Below are positions 42,530 through 52,703 of a stretch of 64,000 nt of DNA, in pieces. Under the pieces are notes generated by a model, which was not told where the DNA came from, searched no databases, and saw nothing but the letters and a program-made list of their open reading frames with translations. The position numbers were made by a program, and so were the translations under genes. The stretch is from Blepharisma stoltei (lineage: Eukaryota > Ciliophora > Heterotrichea > Heterotrichida > Blepharismidae): positions 291,001 through 355,000 of the forward strand of contig CAJZBQ010000063.1 of the NCBI GenBank assembly GCA_914767885.1, given 5' to 3'. The stretch's first letter is position 1. Each line of letters begins with the position of its first letter.

Positions 42530-45062
42530 TTAATTTAAAAGCGCAGGGTTAGGAGAGTTTTGGTACTCTCTGTCTATATCTGCTAGTTCTTTTCTAGATA
42601 ATGAGATGCTAAATGCAGCTCTAAGTAGGGAATCTGCATCTAAATTGGTTTCTATTCTTCGTATAGCCATCAGCAGATTTTCAAAATCTAGATCTCGCAG
42701 CTCATTTTTGTACAGTTTAAAGAATCCTAAAAAGACCCGGAAAATAATTTTTGGACCTTCTAGTAAAAAGCAGTCCCATATTCTCAGAACTGTGTCTATT
42801 TTAAATGAAAATATATACTCTTACGAAGAGCTTGTAAGCTCCTTTATTAAATTAGGTGTTATATAAAAATGGAATTTACTAGGATTTGCTTACTTTAGGC
42901 TTTAGTGAATTTTAACTGGCGAGAAGCTAATTTATAGAATATTTACTCCCCTTGCGCCTAAACAAAACCATTGGAAAAATACCTATTTTATGGGTAAAAG
43001 CCTACCCTTTGTGAAAAAAATGTTGTAAATGTAAAATTTTTTTTATAAAATATTTTGATATATAAGTGATAAGTATTATAATTAAATCTCTAGCTAATTC
43101 TGGTAAATTTTAAGCAAATTGCATTTTTAAAAAGAATTTTTTAGAATTACATTAATTCTTACTTTCCAATTTATGCGAATTTCGATTTTTTTTAATTTAA
43201 AAAAATAAAATTTTGATTAAAATAAATTACTCCCCCCCATCCTTGATCGAACGATTGACTGTAAAAATTCCTAAAAATTGGGAAAATTAACCCCCATCCT
43301 TGATCGAACGATTTCCATATCATGCAAATTTTTTATATATTAGTTATCAGAAGCTTGGGAAGATGTACATAATGAAGTTGTTTTCAGAGACTTTGAGACG
43401 ACAAAAAGCTACGGAATCAACCATTCGAAGTGATTTAGTCATCAACCTAGGCTTAAAAATTTAATAATCTAAAAAATAGAGATTCTTTAAAATTTAAAAC
43501 AAAAATTTTTTAATTCAATAAGGAACAAATTAAAATTTATAAAGTTTTTAAAGGGGTGACTAATAAATCAAAATATTAAATATTTGTATTCTTATGAAAT
43601 TAATTCAAATTTTTGCTATAAAAAATAATTATTAAATACTCTTAACCCTCTTATTTAAAAGTAAATAAAAAATATATATATATATATTTTATTTTATATA
43701 TAATTTTTTTTTCCCAGAAAAAATTTTTTAACCCCCATCCTTGATCGAACGATGGCGAGCCGTTCGATCAAGGATGAGGGGGGGGAGTTAGAGAAAAAAA
43801 AATTTTTATGTTCGCATATGGAGGGAGTTAGTATAAAAAATAAATTAAAAATTTATAAATTGCAAATTTTCAATAAAAAGGTAAACAATGAAAATATATA
43901 ATAGATGATATCATTCTCTATTTTGAACTATAAACAAAGTCATAAATCATTGTGTAGCATAAATTTGGGGGTAGAATTCTACATCAGAAAACTTTTTCCA
44001 TAAAGAAGGTTCATGCAGTTTTAGCAAATAATTTGCTTTATATAAACTTTGATAGACTTTTGTCATCCCTTGCATATAATAGCCCCTCATTTGGTAATTG
44101 TACATAAAGCTCACTAGCATCCAAAAAGAACTTTCTTCATCCATATGCATCAGAAAAACTCCAACGATATATGCCATTCCTTGACAATACCTAGATAGAA
44201 ATAAAATGGTGATAGTGACGGAAATTAGGCACTCCTTGTGGATAATTTGGACCCATCCCGATGAAGCTAAAAATAGTGCCTCTATCCCTTTGAAGTAGGC
44301 CTTCAGGTTTTGAGTATGCCTTGCGAAGAGGCAATTTTGTTTCTCCACCAAAAGCTTTTATGTTCCTGCCAGATAGGCCAGACAGGTTTTACCTACTACA
44401 TGGTCCTTCCTTATCGGACCATTGGAGTACTCTTCTAGAGGTTGCTCTGCTCTATGGGGCTAATCTTTTGGAGATATTGTTTAGATTCGGAAATCCAAAA
44501 AGCAGCCTTCCATTTCTTATTTGAACTCCGAGGTATACGGAGACTGACTTTTTGGAACCAAGACAAGGCAAATACTAGTGGTTAACTCCGCTTATCGCCA
44601 GATTAATTAATTAACTTAATTAACTTGACAATATCCAATTTCTGGATCTAAAAACGCATAAGCTCTCAAAACGTTGGTCAGAGAATGCTGACCGTCTTGG
44701 CCCATAAATAGCACATGCTCAGGGAAGGTCCGATTTACATCTTTTGTAATATCATGCATACAAGGAGGGTCTTCTTCACGGTTACAAAGCCTAAAATATA
44801 GGTGATTGGGGTAGCTGTTTTTCACTTCAAGACCTTTGCATAGCATAAATCAAGCCCTGCTGCGGATGTTGCTAGGGATACCTTTGCGACATCTACGTTT
44901 GAGAGCTTTATATTTTGAAGTTGAGTAGTTTGAATAGTCAGGCCAGTTCGCTAGCATGTTAATCCACTTCTCAATGCGAGCATTCACCTGAAAATGTGTT
45001 AATGTGCTGTCAGTTCTTGGTTCATTTGAAATAAATCCATGCTTATCTATATGCTCAATCAT
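42530..45062 (-). CDS. TBC-domain Rab GTPase-activating protein
   Basis: After removing a composite IES (42814-43930) and a retroposon with one duplication (444 nt ending at 44623), the gene is 972 nt (323 residues). The TBC domain runs from GIPSNIRSRAW through DITKDVNRTFPEH, which carries the catalytic Arg finger, and DPEIGYCQGMAYIVG, which carries the catalytic Gln finger, to QWFMTLFIFSFKIDTVLRIWDCFLLEG. All three TBC motifs are present, so activity is expected. The retroposon falls exactly within the Gln-finger motif, and the composite IES within the QWFxTLF...RIWD motif. TGA supplies Trp in SRAW and TQWF. Family knowledge: stimulates GTP hydrolysis by Rab proteins in membrane traffic. The Rab target is unknown. 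Confidence 0.92.
42944..43828. mobile_element. Family-1 MITE split by a family-2 MITE
   Basis: TA at 42944-42945 and 43829-43830. The left side has a box and the spacer (AAACCATTGGAAAAATACC). The right side has GTTCGCATATGGAGGGAGTTA. Without the inner copy it is about 325 bp. Confidence 0.75.
43228..43788. mobile_element. Family-2 MITE nested in a family-1 MITE, 561 bp
   Basis: TA at 43228-43229 and 43789-43790. Nearly the same sequence as 34826-35401 throughout, including the internal AGCTTGGGAAGATGT region and all four boxes. Confidence 0.92.
44190..44623 (+). mobile_element. SINE-like retroposon, 434 bp, in the TBC gene
   Basis: The target duplication is 10 bp containing TA (44180-44189 and 44624-44633). 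The right end is a TTAAT/TTAAC repeat tail. Exact removal joins DPEIGYCQ to GMAYIVG. Confidence 0.82.
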
Positions 45063-45119
45063 TTTTTCTTATTCATGCTGAGAGAAAATTTTTAAATTTT
45101 TTATGTTTAGACTAAATTA

Positions 45120-47297
45120 TTAAAAAGTCTTTTGTGCTCGTTTAATTTGCCTTGCCAAGCCTTTAACGTTCATTAGAGATCTGATATCATTGAAATCAAT
45201 TTTTCCTTTAGCTGTGTTTTATTTGTAGCATATTCATAAAATTGTGGCATTCGTTAGCTGCCAATCTGCTGATCAAAATTTTGGTTTTTATATGAATTCT
45301 ATCCCAATGAAGACTGATAAACAACTTGGAGGAGTACCCTCTGGCAAGCCCAAAGGAAGATGAAAGACCTATGGTTTTAGCACTTCTATTCAGTGGCAGC
45401 AAGAAGCCTTAGTTCTCAGACGGCGCCAAAGAAGTAGCAGAGGTGAGCCGTGGAAACTGGCAACTACCATTTGAAGTGTGCCTTAGTGAGGTTCTATCGG
45501 AAAAGCAGGTCAACCCAGAAACCTGTGAACCTAACACATCCAAAAACAAGGAAGCCCTGGTGCTGGTAACCCCATAGTGGATATTAAGCGTTACAAATCT
45601 TAACGCAATCTATCAATTTGTTGCAGCTCTTTTACCACTTCCCAGAATTTTCTTAATTCCATATCTTGCTCTCTAAGCTTATCTCTAAGCTTTTCTTTCT
45701 GCGATTTAATCTTTGTTTCATCTTGGATTCTATTTTGTCGATCCCTTGCTGATTCTTCAATAAGCTTTCTATTATCTTCACAAGCCCCATTTAATTGTTC
45801 TTTAAGCGTTTTAATTTCAAGAATCAAGTTGTCACAAATTTCTCCCCATTCGTTTTTTTGTTTATGTCTCAGTTCTTCTTTGGCGTCAATTTCTTCCATC
45901 AGCCTTTCTCTATCTAAATACAGCTGCTTATCTTTTTCTTCCAATTCTAAATGAATTCTTTTAAGCTCTTCTTTTATATCAATTTCTGTTATTAGCTTTT
46001 CTCTTTCAAAATGCAGCTGTTTGTCTTTTTCTTGTAGCTCTCTGTGGAGGTTTTCTATATCTTCTTTATATCTCTGGCTGTTCAATTTGTTTTCTTCTTC
46101 TAATCTTCTTACCTCTCTATGTAAATCTTGAATTTCAGCTCTTGCTAGCTCATCTCCTTTCCTCATATGATTTAATGCATCTTGTAACTGATTTTCTAAT
46201 ATTTTTGCCTCAGATTTAAGCCTTTCTATTTCTCTTTCCTTCATGACTTCTAGTTTTGCAAGTTTGCCTGTGTCTGTTTTTCTGGAAATTTCTAGCTCTT
46301 TTTTAGATTTATTTAGCATATCACGCATGTAATTGATTTCTGCTCTTAAGTTTGCTGACTGAGAAGAGTCAACAGACTGTTGTGATTTAATTATTGCTTG
46401 GAAATTTTCAATATCAGCATGAAGATGTTCAATTTCTTCATTAAGTGAAATTATTTTGTTTTGAAGCTTATTAGTTTCGATATTTTTTCTTTTGGAGTTT
46501 TCAATACTTTCATTGTAGGACTCAGTCAATTTTTTTAAGCTAGATTGAAGCTGGGCGATTTTTTCATTGTGATCATCTTCAGAAATGCTGCGTCTTTTAT
46601 TTGAGGACAGCTCTTTATTATGTTCAATTATAGCTTTCAATTGGTTCTCGTATTTTATTTTGGCTTTGTTTTTTGCTGCTTCCATATCTTCTTTCATTGC
46701 TCTTTTAATGTCAGCTTTTTCTAATGCAGAAATCTTGCTCAGCTGCTCAATGAGCCTTAGGACCTCTCGGAATGAAGACGCAGTTTTTTCTATTTCTTTA
46801 GAGAGATATAATGCAATTTCTTCAATTTCGGATGCTTGGTCGTTTGTATAATCTTTGCTGTTGGAGCTCCTGATAGCTGTAAGAGGTTTTTTAATTTTTT
46901 TAATGCTTTCTATAGCGTTTTCTAATGAAATATTCTGTTTTGTCATAAGGTCTTTGATTTTCAGAAAATCAGATTGGCCTGAAATTTCGTTTTGAAATAG
47001 CTCATTAATTTGTATATTTTTGTTTTTTAAATGTCGCTGAGAGCTTGATGATAGCTTAGGTGGTTCCTCTTCTTCCTTGAACATACTTCTTTTTAGTCCC
47101 TGTGTTTCTATATAATTCAATGTTTTTCTTGAGCCGTTGTCTTCGTTCAAATGAAAATCAATAATTTCTTTTGCTTTTTCTTTAAAAAAATTGTATTTTG
47201 TATTTGGAATTTCTTCGTCAATGCTTTCTTTGCTAGCAGTTAATAACTTTCGCTCAAGTATGATTTCAGTGGGTGATTTTTCTCTTATTTTATCCAT
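45120..47297 (-). CDS. Long coiled-coil protein
   Basis: Start ATG at 47297 (MDKIREKSPTEII). Removing 45209-45610 gives 1776 nt (591 residues) with the C terminus KGKIDFNDIRSLMNVKGLARQIKRAQKTF. Residues about 160-560 are an almost unbroken heptad-rich coiled coil with many Glu, Lys and Leu. Two neighbouring stretches repeat (LHRELQEKDKQLHFEREKL and LHLELEEKDKQLYLDRERL types, about residues 440 and 475). The N-terminal 150 residues are charged and less regular. No catalytic domain is seen. Such proteins are typically structural, for example basal-body or cytoskeletal linkers, but no family can be named. Without the excision it stops at 45600 with RLR. Confidence 0.85.
45209..45610 (+). mobile_element. 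SINE-like retroposon (family A-related) in the coiled-coil gene
   Basis: The TA-to-TA span (45209-45210 and 45611-45612) restores the frame. The 3' part ends AACCCCATAGTGGATATTAA, the same end as family A elements (AACCCCGTAGTGGACGTTAA when read in their orientation). The target duplication is not clear, so the retroposon limits within the span are approximate. Confidence 0.65.
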
Positions 47298-47582
47298 TTA
47301 TCATATAATTTGAAGGAAGTTAAAAATCTGAAATCGATAAGGATAATTATGATCTCAAATTATCATTTTAAATATTTTAATATCATTGCAATTATAATAG
47401 AAATATAACAAAGACTAAATTCGATCAAGCAAGCCTACTAAAATTAACAACATGATAAATCTTAATAACCCTAAAATTTGGTCTTATATGTCTCATTATA
47501 TTATTATAAATCGAAGATATTTTTTTACTAATTTCAAATATGAGACTAAATTTTGCCAAAATTAATAGCAATTTTATTTAAA

Positions 47583-49589
47583 ATGAAGCTCCTCTTTTTC
47601 TTAATAACAGCTTTTGCCCACATCAGCATTCCTCTAACTCGTAAAATAGACTTACCTTTTTTGCAATACTTCACAAATCCCTTGCTACTTGTCACAAACA
47701 TTTCAACCCCTCTCAATAATTATGAAAATGTATCTTATAAGCAGGTGCAATACAGAGGAAACGTAAGCATAGGCACACCTCCTCAGTATTTCGAGCTGAC
47801 CTTTGATACTGGCTCTTCTGTATTTTCTAATTAGTGAATTTGGGTCGTTTCGAAAGAATTTTCATCTAATTGTCATCCTACAAAATCTCAATTTATTTCT
47901 AATTCGTCATCAACCTTTATACCTACGAATACTACAATTACTTTAAATGTACAGTCCAATTAGTATAACAAAGGCAAAGCAATTGGCAAAATATCTGAGG
48001 AGTCAGTTGCTGTAGGAAGCCATGCACAATTTATAGCGAAAAAACAGAAATTCGTGCTTGTAAACAAAGATTATGATTTTGGAGCATTAGAAGCAGATGG
48101 AATATTAGGATTAGGGTTTAGTAGGCTATCTGAAGGGTTTAATACTTTTATTATGAACTTAAAAGAGCAAGGGGTAATTGAAAAGGCTGTTTTTGGGCTT
48201 TATTTGAATGATAATGAATTCGGTGATTCTACGCCGATTCCAAAATCAAATATAATATTGGGAGGCTATGATTTAAATCAATATGCTTTATCAAAAGAAA
48301 TTACCTATGTTAATGTTTTCGACGAGACTGGATACTGAGCTGTTCATTTGCATAGTGTCAAGATTGGCAATAGTCAGCTAATGCTGAAGTCAGCCATAGC
48401 AATTTTAGACACAGGAAGCAGTTTAATATATGCTCCTAATGCTGAAGTACTTCAAATTATGATTGACATAGGAAATGCAGGGAGCTGCTATCAGCTGTAT
48501 GGAATGCTTGTTTGTGGGTGTGGAGAAAAAAATCCATTGAGTAGTTATTGATTATTATATTAAATATGCTCCTTGCTTAATAGCAAGCATATTAAATATG
48601 ATATTTCGATCTGGGCATGACCTCCCAGCTATATATATTATATCCGGCAAAGTTTTTGCCAATTCAGAAATGGATAACAAAAAAATTCCAGCAGTGTGCA
48701 GAGCCTAGACTAAGCCCGTTTTTAGGATTGGAATTTTATCTCGTGGAATGGAAGGATAAGAAGATGGTAAGGAAAGCTCGGACAATCGGGCAAATTCCTA
48801 TCGTGAATCCTGGAGTTAAGCCTGGGCTTCGATTCGACCTTTTGCAGAAAGATGACCAGAAATTCCTTTTTTTTGGAATTTCTGTGAGGCAGCCATGCTA
48901 TAATAACCACCCGCTGTAGGGACGCAGATAGTCTGCTCACTTAAAACTGGAGCTGAAAAGCAAGGAGGAGTTCTCTGCAAGCTGTAATTCCGATCTAGAT
49001 GGTACACGACCAGAAGGGAGCAAAGTGATGCCCGAGCCAACTTATCAGGCAAGTAATCCCAACCGAATGGCGAAAAAGGGCTTCGCAAAGCGGATAAATT
49101 CACAAGGATCTTTGGTGGCTGTGTAACCAACAAGGCCTAGCCTACCTATTTATTAAGATTAAGGCAGAATTAATACCAAGCTCTTTTTAATAATCGATAA
49201 GTTATTTACTGCCTAAAAATTAATTTAAAATGGAATATCCTGTTATAACATTAAAGTTAGGAACGCATTTATATAGTTTGCTGCCTGAATATTATTTCTG
49301 GAAATATGAAGATAGATGCACTTTATTGATAATGAGCTTTAACAAAGGAAATTTCTGATTACTTGGTGATGTGTTTTTAAGAAGATATTACACAATTTTT
49401 GATATGGAAAAGTCAAGAGTAGGATTTGTGCCTTCTATTAACAATTTATATAGAAAATCAGAAACCAGAAGCATATGAGATTATTGAGTTGTGATTGTTT
49501 GTATAATAGGCTCTATTACAGTCGTTATAGTGGGTTTTATTTGCTATAAAAATTGAAAAAGAAATCATCAAAATATTCATGAGTTTTAA
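47583..49589 (+). CDS. Membrane-anchored pepsin-like aspartic protease
   Basis: Start at 47583 with a signal peptide (MKLLFFLITAFAHISIP). Two 15-nt introns (47820-47834 and 47949-47963) and a 690-bp IES (48546-49235) are removed to give 1287 nt (428 residues). Catalytic motifs: first DTGSSWIWVVS (Trp from TGA, seen only after the intron is removed) and second ILDTGSSLIYAP. GILGLGFSRLSEG and LLGDVFLRRYYTIFDMEKSRVGFV are conserved A1-family segments. A TM helix follows near the C terminus (VVIVCIIGSITVVIVGFI) with a short basic tail. Family knowledge: an acid protease of the secretory or lysosomal pathway. The C-terminal anchor suggests a type I membrane form. Confidence 0.93.
47820..47834 (+). 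other. 15-nt intron within the first catalytic motif
   Basis: GTATTTTCTAATTAG. Splicing joins DTGSS to WIWVVS and removes an in-frame TAG. Confidence 0.93.
47949..47963 (+). other. 15-nt intron
   Basis: GTACAGTCCAATTAG. Splicing joins TITLN to YNKGKAIGK and removes an in-frame TAG. Confidence 0.9.
48546..49235 (+). mobile_element. IES with embedded family A retroposon, 690 bp, in the protease gene
   Basis: TA at 48546-48547 and 49236-49237. Excision gives NPLSSYPVITLKLG, the expected pepsin sequence. The middle (about 48560-49160) resembles family A retroposons in plus orientation: CTGGGCATGACCTCCCAG, TATATCCGGCAAAG, AGAGCCTAGACTAAGC and CTCGTGGAATGG segments occur in the same order. Its 5' end folds as an ATATTAAATATG/CATATTAAATAT stem. 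Confidence 0.85.
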
Positions 49590-50680
49590 AATGTTTAAAT
49601 AATAAATTTTATGGAGTAAATTTTTAAGATGGGTTTGCAGGAAATCAATCATGCTTAAAGATAATAGCAGTGATTCTGATAGAATTTTTCACTGTTTACT
49701 TATTTAACTTTATTGCGATAATCAATGCTTATAATGTTTTAAAATTACAATAATAAAAAATATATTAAAGAAGGGTCTGTTTGAGTTTGTGGCTTTTTAA
49801 TGAATTTAATCCCCCCCGTTTTAAATTAGAACAATATATCCTGTTCCAATTAAAAGGGGGTTAATTTTTTCTATAAATTTTTTTTTAAATTTTTTAAATC
49901 TTAAAACAAATAAAATGAGAATATAATTTGAATTTTAATATATTTTTATGGAGAAATAATTAAAAGAGTTCATCGATTCAGTTTTAAATAGCATTCTTCT
50001 TGCACTTTTTTTCATTAAAATAGGTAAAAATTAATTTTAAAAAAATTAGTAATTCAATTTTTTTTTAAAAATTTTTTATATATTTTTTCAGTGAACACAA
50101 TAGTTTGAATTTTAATTTATTTTTTATAAATTTTTATATAAAAAAATTAATTGATTCAGTGAAGCTGTTTAAATAATATTCTACATAATTTTGTCTATTA
50201 AATTGGATCAAAACTAATTTATAAAAATTAGTACTTTAATCGATAAAAATTTTCCTATTGAAAAAATTAAAGGGAGGTTAAAGTACCCAAAAAATGCAAA
50301 TTTTACCGATGTTTTGTTCCAATTTTAAAAAGAAAGTTAATGAAATTAAAGTAAATTAAAATTAAATAAAATCATATAATAAAAGATATGTTAATTTTTT
50401 TATACATATTTTATATTTATTATAATTTAGCAATTGGTTCATTGCCAAAATTTTTTAAAATCATACAGACTCTGTTCCTGATATAGAGCATATTGAAGTA
50501 ATTTATAATTTAGCTCACGTAATTATTTAATTAAGCTCAAATTTCTGCGTTTATATTTCTTTCAAATATTTTTCAGCGTTCTCCCTCAACCCCATCTTGA
50601 AAATTTTCTATTTATATCAAATATGATGATCTCCTACATTAATAAATGATCAAAATTCTTTTTTCTCTCCAAGTATCGTT
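49590..50680. other. AT-rich intergenic region with a family-3 MITE
   Basis: No supported gene. About half is the MITE at 49807-50337. The rest is AT-rich and presumably holds the promoter of the next gene. Confidence 0.5.
49807..50337. mobile_element. Family-3 MITE, 531 bp
   Basis: TA at 49807-49808 and 50338-50339. The left end is a hairpin of opposed boxes (TTTTAAATTAGAACAATAT facing TGTTCCAATTAAAAGGGGG). The right end, read inverted, begins AACTTTCTTTTTAAAATTGG and contains ATCGGTAAAATTTGCATTTT, matching 40350-40687. Confidence 0.8.
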
Positions 50681-51826
50681 ATGATGATTGGCATTTTTGG
50701 TTTTCACCTTTTTCCCTTTGGTTGACTCATCTCTAGCAGCTTCTGATGTTGTTTTATCTTATGAGAATGGAGGAAGCAGTTCTCAGCTTATGTCTCCTGA
50801 AGCATGAACCATGAATTCAGACACTTTGGCTTATAGCCCAAGTGTTAGTTCAGAAACTTTATCCTGTAGTAGCATTACCAATACAGATTACACCAATATT
50901 ACACCTGCGAAAACACGAGTCCATAAAAATGCTGATTTTTCTTTTTCATTAACGATAACTACTGGAGACTCAAATTACGTTTTGATTCTTGGATTTTGCG
51001 ACGACGGGCCAGCTACAAGACGATTTGGTGTCAAATTGGCAGGAACTTCTATTTTACCAACAACATTTGACCCAGGAAATACTGTTGGGACATGCAAAGT
51101 ATATGAAGTTTATGCTCTCTTTACTTTGACTAATTCAGGAACAAAAATTACACTTAACAGCTCAACAATAACGCTCACTTCAACTAATGTCATTACTATT
51201 ACACTTGTAAATGGAACTGGGCAAGATCCAATAATCAATTACACCATTTTGGTTAAAGGTGATTGCTCAAAAGCAAATTATTGCTCAATGTGTAATGATC
51301 AACTATGCACAACCTGTAATGTATCTACAAGAGTCTGCTCAACTTGTATCTCTGGAACAAGCTTAATCAACTCTAAATGTTCCTGCATTGCTCAGTATTA
51401 TTATAACTTTGTAGCATCTGCATGCCAACTTTGTGATCAGCTCTGCTCAACCTGTGCTGGTGGAGGAGTCTTTGCTTGCACAACTTGCACTTCGACTTCG
51501 TATTATTTAATTAATACTGTCTGCTTAATTGGGTGTCCTTATGGATATTCAGGATCTACTTGTGGTACAAGTCCAACAAATTCTGTTATTAATGTAAATT
51601 TTAATCAAGACTTTGCGGAAATTTATGGAATTTTTAACACTGGTACAAGTTCTTCTACTTATCAGTTCTTTGTAAGCCCGGACAGTGTTGATCCGATTCC
51701 TTCATATTTACAAGGATTTTATTTTTCGAGCACAAGTCCTGGGTATTACTTGGCTTCGAGCTCAACTCTTTGGCTTTCTCATACTTTTTCTATTGCTTTA
51801 TGGGCTTATACACTTTTTGGGTGATT
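50681..51826 (+). pseudogene. Truncated 5' copy of the LamG/Cys-rich giant gene
   Basis: Hydrophobic leader (FLVFTFFPLVDSSLAASD), a Thr/Ser-rich domain, a Cys-rich repeat region (KGDCSKANYCSMCNDQLC ...) and the first part of a LamG-like domain that breaks off at SIALWAYT. The sequence then becomes non-coding and the next copy starts 0.9 kb later. The ATG at 50681 is out of frame by one base with the rest. It matches 52704-54130 closely, with one stretch (51715-51794) almost the same base for base. It is probably a partial tandem duplicate. It lacks the family-1 MITE found in the leader of the second copy. Confidence 0.65.
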
Positions 51827-51959
51827 AGAAACTTGAGATTTTAATGGAATCTTGGTAAACTGCCTAAAGATGCTCATATTAACTCATATTTTTTTAATTT
51901 TTGATATTATAAAATGCAAATGTTTAAATAAATAAAAAATCTTAAATTATTTTTAAACT

Positions 51960-52267
51960 TAATCCTCCTTGTAAGTGAATAAAGCATTTTGTTCGTCAGT
52001 CACGGAGGGGGCATTTTTAAAAATATATATATAAATTTTATAGTATTTTTTTTTAAAAAAATTTAAAAAAATCTAATTTGTAAAAATTAACTTTATTTGC
52101 GAAATTATGTTTTAAAATATAAGCTGTTTAAAAATTAAAAGAATTAGCTAGAGATTTGTTACAATAACTATCACTTATATATCAATATTTTTTTCATAAA
52201 AAATTTTTTGGATTTTTGGGCAAAAATAGGGATTTTTCCATGGTTTTGCTCACTCATGGAGGGGAGA
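51960..52267. mobile_element. Family-1 MITE, 308 bp
   Basis: TA at 51960-51961 and 52268-52269. Left opposed-box hairpin (CCTTGTAAGTGAATAAA / CGTCAGTCACGGAGG). The right side has spacer and box. It lies between the two LamG/Cys genes. Confidence 0.78.
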
Positions 52268-52703
52268 TAATAAAAATTTATAATTTTAATATGAAAATTA
52301 AAAGATTTAATTTTTGTCAACAATATGTAGGTGAATAATAAAAATGGGAAATGATATCTAATAAAGCTATCCTAATATCAGGCATGATAAAAGAGGTCCT
52401 CAATTTTATTTTTTGCATTTCTTATTATATTTATTGCAATTTTCAGTGATAGATTGCAATTTGTGAAATACATTTCAGACTGTGCTTTAGGCATATCCCT
52501 GTGATGTTTTGTATCAAAATAAAATTTTAGTATGATTTTCCACGATTGATTTTATATTTAGAAGCAACTTGAACATTTCCATTTTTGAAAAATTTTCTTA
52601 TACTTATAATCCATCTTAAATTCTTTCACTGCTCATTGCACGGCATCTTTTTTAAATTAATAATGGTCAAACTCAATATTTCTTTTTCTCTACGACTATC
52701 GTT

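Larger units (their letters stand above)
42814..43930. other. Composite IES, 1117 bp, with two nested MITEs
   Basis: TA at 42814-42815 and 43931-43932. On the minus strand the join gives MTLFIFSFKIDTVLRIWD, the conserved TBC motif. The inner DNA is a family-1 MITE (42944-43828) that is itself split by a family-2 MITE (43228-43788). Confidence 0.82.

Noticed and set aside
42606-42866. Plus-strand 86-codon frame
   Set aside because: The minus strand encodes the C-terminal part of a TBC domain (VLRIWDCFLLEG), which explains the open frame.
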